A DNA stretch of 64,000 bases. Source: Paenibacillus dokdonensis (GTDB lineage: Bacteria; Bacillota; Bacilli; Paenibacillales; Paenibacillaceae). Numbering within the stretch: position 1 is the first letter of the stretch; every line of letters starts with the position of its first letter. Shown here piece after piece: positions 60,194 to 64,000 of this stretch. The notes under the pieces were generated by a model that was not told where the DNA came from, ran no database searches, and worked only from the letters and a program-made list of their open reading frames with translations. The position numbers and the translations under genes are program-made. The DNA lies in contig NZ_STGQ01000002.1 of NCBI RefSeq assembly GCF_004916975.1, positions 944,079-1,008,078 on the forward strand. The letters are read 5' to 3'.

Positions 60194-62326
60194 ATGCAGC
60201 ATACAAACTGGATTCAAGCAGCGCCGGGGGTGTGGAAGATGACGGTCGGCAGCCCGGAAGGGCTGACCCCGCTGACTTGTCTGAACCGGCAGCCAAGAAC
60301 GGAAGCGATGGCGGCGATGCCAGAGATGCCATTGCCGTTAAATGAGAATGAAACAGAGCTGCTCCCTCTGTCAGCAGGCGGCAGCCTGCTATCGTTTCCG
60401 CTGGATATCAGCGAGGAGCTGTACGGCATGGGTCTGCAGTTCATGCGTATGAACCAGCGCGGAAGAACCCGGTATTTGCGGGTGAACAGCGATCCCAAAC
60501 AGGACACCGGAGAAACGCATGCGCCCGCTTCTTTTCTGGTAAGCGGAAAAGGATACGGCATTTTGGTAGACAGCGCCAGAGCCGTCACTTTTTACTGCGG
60601 TTCGGCGCTGCGGCAGCAGGAAGGTGCATCTGTACAGGCCCGTGACCGCAATACGGATCGCAGCTGGAAGGCGACCCCGGTATCAGACCGGCTCGAAATC
60701 CGTCTGCCACAGGAGGGCGCAGCTGTATATCTGTTTGCCGGACCCGGTATGCTGGATGTGATGCGGCGTTACAATCTATTCTGCGGCGGAGGCGTACTAC
60801 CGCCCCGCTGGGGGCTTGGCTTCTGGCACCGCGTGCCTACGCTGTTCAGGGATGCCGAGGTGGAGCAGGAAGCCATGGAGTTCCGTGCAAGGGATATCCC
60901 TTGCGATGTCATCGGGCTGGAGCCGGGCTGGCATTCTGCGAGTTACCCTGTCACTTATGAATGGGATCGCGATCGGTTTCCCGATCCGGCCGGATTTGTC
61001 AGCAGAATGAAGGAAGCCGGATTTCAGATCAATTTATGGGAACATCCATATGTATCGCCGGAATCCGGATTGTTCGGCCCCATGCAGCCGCTGTCCGGCA
61101 ATTACTCGGTATGGGGCGGCCTGGCTCCCGACTATGCACTGGAAGAAGCACGTGAGCTTTACACCGCGCAGCATGACCGGGAGCATGTAAGTCTCGGCAC
61201 TTCTGGCTACAAGCTGGATGAATGCGATGGCAGCGAGCTGACCCGCAATTCATGGATGTTCCCGCCGCATGCTTCTTTTCCTTCCGGACATGACGGGGAG
61301 CAGATGCGGCAGCTTTACGGCCTGCTGCTGCAGGACATGACGGACCGCCTCTATCGCAAGAAAAACCGTCGGACTTACGGGCTTGTCCGGGCTTCTAATG
61401 CGGGCGCATCCAATCTTCCGTATGTTCTATACTCGGATCTATATGATCATCGCCAATTTGTCCGGGCGCTGTGCAACGCTTCATTTAGCGGGCTGCTCTG
61501 GAGCCCGGAGGTACGCAGAGCTGACAGCGCCGAAGATTGGGTAAGACGCATGCAGACGGTATGCTTTTCGCCGCTGGCGATGTTAAACGCATGGGGGGAT
61601 GGGGTTAAGCCGTGGAGCTTCCCTGAGGTGGAGCCGATTATCCGGCATTATATCCGCTTGCGGATGCGCCTGCTGCCTTATTTGTATACCGTATTCGCTG
61701 AGTATGAAGCGAAGGGAACCCCGCCGTTTCAGGCGATGCCGCTCGTTCTGGCTGGTGAAAAACAGATGAATGGCGAGTCTGAGGAGACTGCAGGTGACAC
61801 CCGGGAGGGCTTTAATACCGCAGAAGGAGCTTACGGACTGCAGGCTGGACGTGAATGGGATGATCAATTCTGCATCGGACGTGATTTGTTGATAGCTCCA
61901 CTGTTTGCCGGTGAATCCGGACGAGAAGTGCTGCTGCCGAAGGGCGTATGGTACGAGGCCGAAACCGGTGTTCGCCATGAAGGGGATCAGATCATTCATA
62001 TGGACTGTCCGCTGGAGCGCTTTCCGTTGTTTGTACGGGAAGGAGCCATTATTCCGATGATGCCAGCCTTGAATCATGTACCCGAAGGAATGCAAGAAAT
62101 TCCGGTTGAAATGATCCACTTTGGAACGATGCCTGGTCGAAGCATGCTGTATGACGATGATGGAGAAACCTTTGATTATGAGAAAAACGGCGGCTGCTGG
62201 CGAAAGTTGACCGTCAATCAAGCTGTTGACGGCAAATTTTCAGGAACAGCTGAAGAAGGCGGACCTGCCTGCCGGTATCGCATTACGGGCTGGCGCTTTG
62301 GGCAGACCCGTCTGCCGCTTGAATAG
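60194..62326 (+). CDS. GH31 alpha-glycosidase
   Basis: The 710-residue cytoplasmic enzyme has the N-terminal beta domain, a GH31 barrel from about residue 200 (PPRWGLGFWHRV) and the C-terminal beta domains with FPLFVREGAIIPM. The nucleophile should be Asp342 in GYKLDECDG and the acid/base Asp415 in LPYVLYSD. The KxDxxE-like pattern is closer to alpha-xylosidases and alpha-galactosidases of the family than to alpha-glucosidases. I chose the ATG at 60194 behind GGGGAGGG. It lies five bases after the propeller gene's stop. Substrate is unknown. Confidence 0.88.
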   Translation: MQHTNWIQAAPGVWKMTVGSPEGLTPLTCLNRQPRTEAMAAMPEMPLPLNENETELLPLSAGGSLLSFPLDISEELYGMGLQFMRMNQRGRTRYLRVNSDPKQDTGETHAPASFLVSGKGYGILVDSARAVTFYCGSALRQQEGASVQARDRNTDRSWKATPVSDRLEIRLPQEGAAVYLFAGPGMLDVMRRYNLFCGGGVLPPRWGLGFWHRVPTLFRDAEVEQEAMEFRARDIPCDVIGLEPGWHSASYPVTYEWDRDRFPDPAGFVSRMKEAGFQINLWEHPYVSPESGLFGPMQPLSGNYSVWGGLAPDYALEEARELYTAQHDREHVSLGTSGYKLDECDGSELTRNSWMFPPHASFPSGHDGEQMRQLYGLLLQDMTDRLYRKKNRRTYGLVRASNAGASNLPYVLYSDLYDHRQFVRALCNASFSGLLWSPEVRRADSAEDWVRRMQTVCFSPLAMLNAWGDGVKPWSFPEVEPIIRHYIRLRMRLLPYLYTVFAEYEAKGTPPFQAMPLVLAGEKQMNGESEETAGDTREGFNTAEGAYGLQAGREWDDQFCIGRDLLIAPLFAGESGREVLLPKGVWYEAETGVRHEGDQIIHMDCPLERFPLFVREGAIIPMMPALNHVPEGMQEIPVEMIHFGTMPGRSMLYDDDGETFDYEKNGGCWRKLTVNQAVDGKFSGTAEEGGPACRYRITGWRFGQTRLPLE

Positions 62327-62357
62327 ATACTGCAAAAATACAGAGGAGGACTACAAG

Positions 62358-63536
62358 ATGAGTGAACAGACTTTAAATCAGGCTGCGGCAAAGGCGCCTG
62401 ACCGCGCGGAACTATCTGCTTCCGTCCATTCCTGGGCGGATGGACTATGGGAACGGATTGGCCAAAAAATCGAAAGAACCAGCCGCCGGATCGGCGTCAG
62501 CTGTCCGCATGCTTCCGTGAACGGCGTGTACGATGATATGAGAATATCGTGGTGGACGGCAGGCTTCTGGCCAGGCATCTTGTGGCAGCTGTCAGCGGAT
62601 GGGGGGCATCCAGAGCTGACGACCATTGCGGAGCAGTGCGAAGAGCGTCTGGATGAGCCGCTGCATGCGCTGGCTGTGCATCATGACTCAGGCTTTATTT
62701 GGCTGTTGTCTGCTGTGGCCAATTACCGCATAACGGGTAATGAACGCTCCAAGGAGCGGGGGTTGATGGCAGCTTCTCAGCTGGCCAGCCGCTTCAACCT
62801 GAAGGGCAGATATATCCGTGCCTGGCATGATACGGCAAGCTTGAATCGTGCAGGCTGGTCCATCATTGACACGATGATGAATTTGCCGCTGCTTTACTGG
62901 GCATCGGAGACGACAAATGATCCACGCTTCCGCCATATCGCCGCCGCGCATGCGGAAACGGTACTTACGCATTTCATGCGCCCGGATGGATCAAGCTATC
63001 ACATTCTCCATTTTGATGCGGAAACCGGTGCACTGCTGGGCGCGGATGCTGGTCAGGGGCATGCGGAGAATTCCGCATGGGCAAGAGGCAGCGCTTGGAC
63101 CATTTATGGCATGGTGCTCTCCTATCAATACACCGGGGATGAGGCATTTTTGATTGGCGCGAAACGGGCTGCCCATTTCTTCCTGGCCAATCTGCCTGAG
63201 GATTACGTGCCGCACTGGGATTTCAGAGCGCCGAGAAACGTGGATACACCGCGGGATACCTCGGCAGGCGCCTGCGCCGCTTGCGGATTGATCGAATTGG
63301 CAGGCTGCCTTCCAGCTGGGGAAGGCCAAATGTATCTGGAGGCCGCAGTACGTCTTGTCCGTTCAATGGATGAGAATTACGGCGCCTGGGATCGGGAGGA
63401 TGAGGAGGGTCTGATTTTATCCGGAACCTCTAATCTGCCAGGCGGGGTGCATGTTGATACACCACTCATTTATGGGGACTATTTCTTTGTGGAGGCTGTT
63501 TCCAAGCTGCGCGGTTCCGAGCGCCGCTTCTGGTAG
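62358..63536 (+). CDS. GH88-type unsaturated glucuronyl hydrolase
   Basis: The 392-residue alpha/alpha barrel protein should release 4-deoxy-unsaturated uronic acid from the non-reducing end of oligosaccharides made by a polysaccharide lyase. Both key Asp residues are in place: Asp110 in HHDSGF and Asp171 in SIIDTMMNLPLLYW; other marks are SAWARGSAWTIYG and APRNVDTPRDTSA. AGAGGAGGA precedes the ATG at 62358. It follows the GH31 gene by 31 bases. Its presence implies that the imported glycan contains lyase products, so a lyase should be encoded nearby or outside the window. Confidence 0.9.
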   Translation: MSEQTLNQAAAKAPDRAELSASVHSWADGLWERIGQKIERTSRRIGVSCPHASVNGVYDDMRISWWTAGFWPGILWQLSADGGHPELTTIAEQCEERLDEPLHALAVHHDSGFIWLLSAVANYRITGNERSKERGLMAASQLASRFNLKGRYIRAWHDTASLNRAGWSIIDTMMNLPLLYWASETTNDPRFRHIAAAHAETVLTHFMRPDGSSYHILHFDAETGALLGADAGQGHAENSAWARGSAWTIYGMVLSYQYTGDEAFLIGAKRAAHFFLANLPEDYVPHWDFRAPRNVDTPRDTSAGACAACGLIELAGCLPAGEGQMYLEAAVRLVRSMDENYGAWDREDEEGLILSGTSNLPGGVHVDTPLIYGDYFFVEAVSKLRGSERRFW

Positions 63537-63591
63537 GCTGAATCCGGACAGATATAAGTTACAGAGGCATTGAAAGGGGAATGAGCGAATC

Positions 63592-64000
63592 ATGAGAGAT
63601 CAGATCGATTTTAAAAAATCAGTGCCCGATCAGCAAACGGACAGCCGGGAAGAGAATCTTCTGGATGATCCGCTTCAGTCCCTGAAGGAGGGTACCGGCG
63701 CGGAGCATGATGAGGCTCATGAGCGGCGGATTGCGTGGTGGCGGGAAGCCAGACTCGGTCTGTTTATCCATTGGGGGCCTTATGCGCTTCCTGCCGGCGA
63801 GTGGGACGGAGAAGAGATACTAGCTTCTTACAGCGAGCATATCATGCTGCGTGCCCGCGTCCCGGTGCAGGCTTATGAGGAAATGTCGGAACAGTTTAAT
63901 CCAACGGCTTTTGATGCAGGAAGATGGGTTCGTACTGCCAAGCAGGCCGGGCTAAAATATATTATTTTTACCGCAAAGCATCATGACGGGTTCGCTATGT
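63592..64000 (+). CDS. GH29 alpha-L-fucosidase, 3' end outside the window
   Basis: The first 136 residues are visible. After an acidic leader of about 50 residues come the GH29 marks RLGLFIHWGPYALPAGEW (54-71) and GLKYIIFTAKHHDGF near the edge. No signal peptide is present. AAAGGGGA lies 11 bases before the ATG. A four-codon frame at 63581-63595 (MSES) overlaps the start in ATGA. With the GH95 gene at 55465 it gives the operon two enzyme families for L-fucose removal. The nucleophile region is beyond the edge. Confidence 0.9.
   Translation, partial: MRDQIDFKKSVPDQQTDSREENLLDDPLQSLKEGTGAEHDEAHERRIAWWREARLGLFIHWGPYALPAGEWDGEEILASYSEHIMLRARVPVQAYEEMSEQFNPTAFDAGRWVRTAKQAGLKYIIFTAKHHDGFAM

Overview
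The window looks like a chromosomal stretch of a Paenibacillus-type Firmicute. The grounds are the two-component pairs of YesM-type kinases with AraC-type YesN response regulators, LplB/YtcP-type oligosaccharide ABC importers without their own ATPase, S-layer-homology (SLH) anchored chitinase, strong AGGAGG-type ribosome binding sites, CcpA-type catabolite (cre) sites and many glycoside hydrolases. This assignment is an inference from gene families; no rRNA, tRNA, CRISPR array, transposase, phage gene or origin was recognised.

Layout. Positions 1-568 hold the start of a Pro/Tyr-rich protein that leaves the window. Positions 688-11901 are a sialic-acid utilisation locus: a YesN/YesM-type two-component pair reads leftward, and divergently from a cre-marked promoter runs an operon for a lipoprotein binding protein, two permeases, NanA-, NanE-, ROK-kinase- and NanQ-like enzymes and a CE7 acetyl esterase. 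Positions 11953-12997 are an LrgA/LrgB pair. Positions 13233-15438 are a sugar symporter of the MFS/GPH type overlapping a ChbG/YdjC deacetylase. Positions 15533-18872 hold an OmpR-type two-component pair and, divergently, two small genes for exported or membrane proteins; both carry the same gapless 68-bp promoter block containing four direct repeats at 11-bp spacing. Positions 19004-21602 contain two small conserved proteins, a threonine-aldolase-like enzyme and a frameshifted msrA. Positions 22057-28367 hold two chitinases, one with a chitin-binding module and two FnIII domains, one SLH-anchored with two GH18 domains. Positions 28459-33757 are mixed genes: an alkyltransferase-like protein, an orphan sensor kinase, an AT-rich small protein, an AraC regulator, an SRPBCC protein and a pair of unknown genes.

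Positions 33805-36144 hold an AraC regulator and a GH4 alpha-galactosidase (melA). Positions 36270-42827 are a second two-component/ABC-importer locus whose binding-protein gene carries an in-frame TAA 29 codons before its natural end. Positions 43024-46828 hold a Gfo/Idh/MocA dehydrogenase fused to a cupin, and a GH95 enzyme. Positions 47053 to the right edge are a large glycan-utilisation operon: two LplB/YtcP-type permeases, two paralogous binding proteins on either side of a response regulator and kinase, then a second GH95, a uronate-isomerase-like protein, a five-bladed-propeller hydrolase, GH31, GH88 and a partial GH29.

How the genes work together. Each carbohydrate locus couples an extracytoplasmic sensor kinase and AraC-type regulator to an importer and to cytoplasmic enzymes that take the imported glycan apart. 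All three importers probably share an ATPase encoded elsewhere, as MsmX is shared in Bacillus subtilis. Repeated cre elements suggest common control by CcpA. The right-hand locus, rich in GH95/GH29 and with GH88, suggests a branched glycan containing alpha-L-fucose (or alpha-L-galactose) and uronic acid; the exact substrate cannot be read from sequence.
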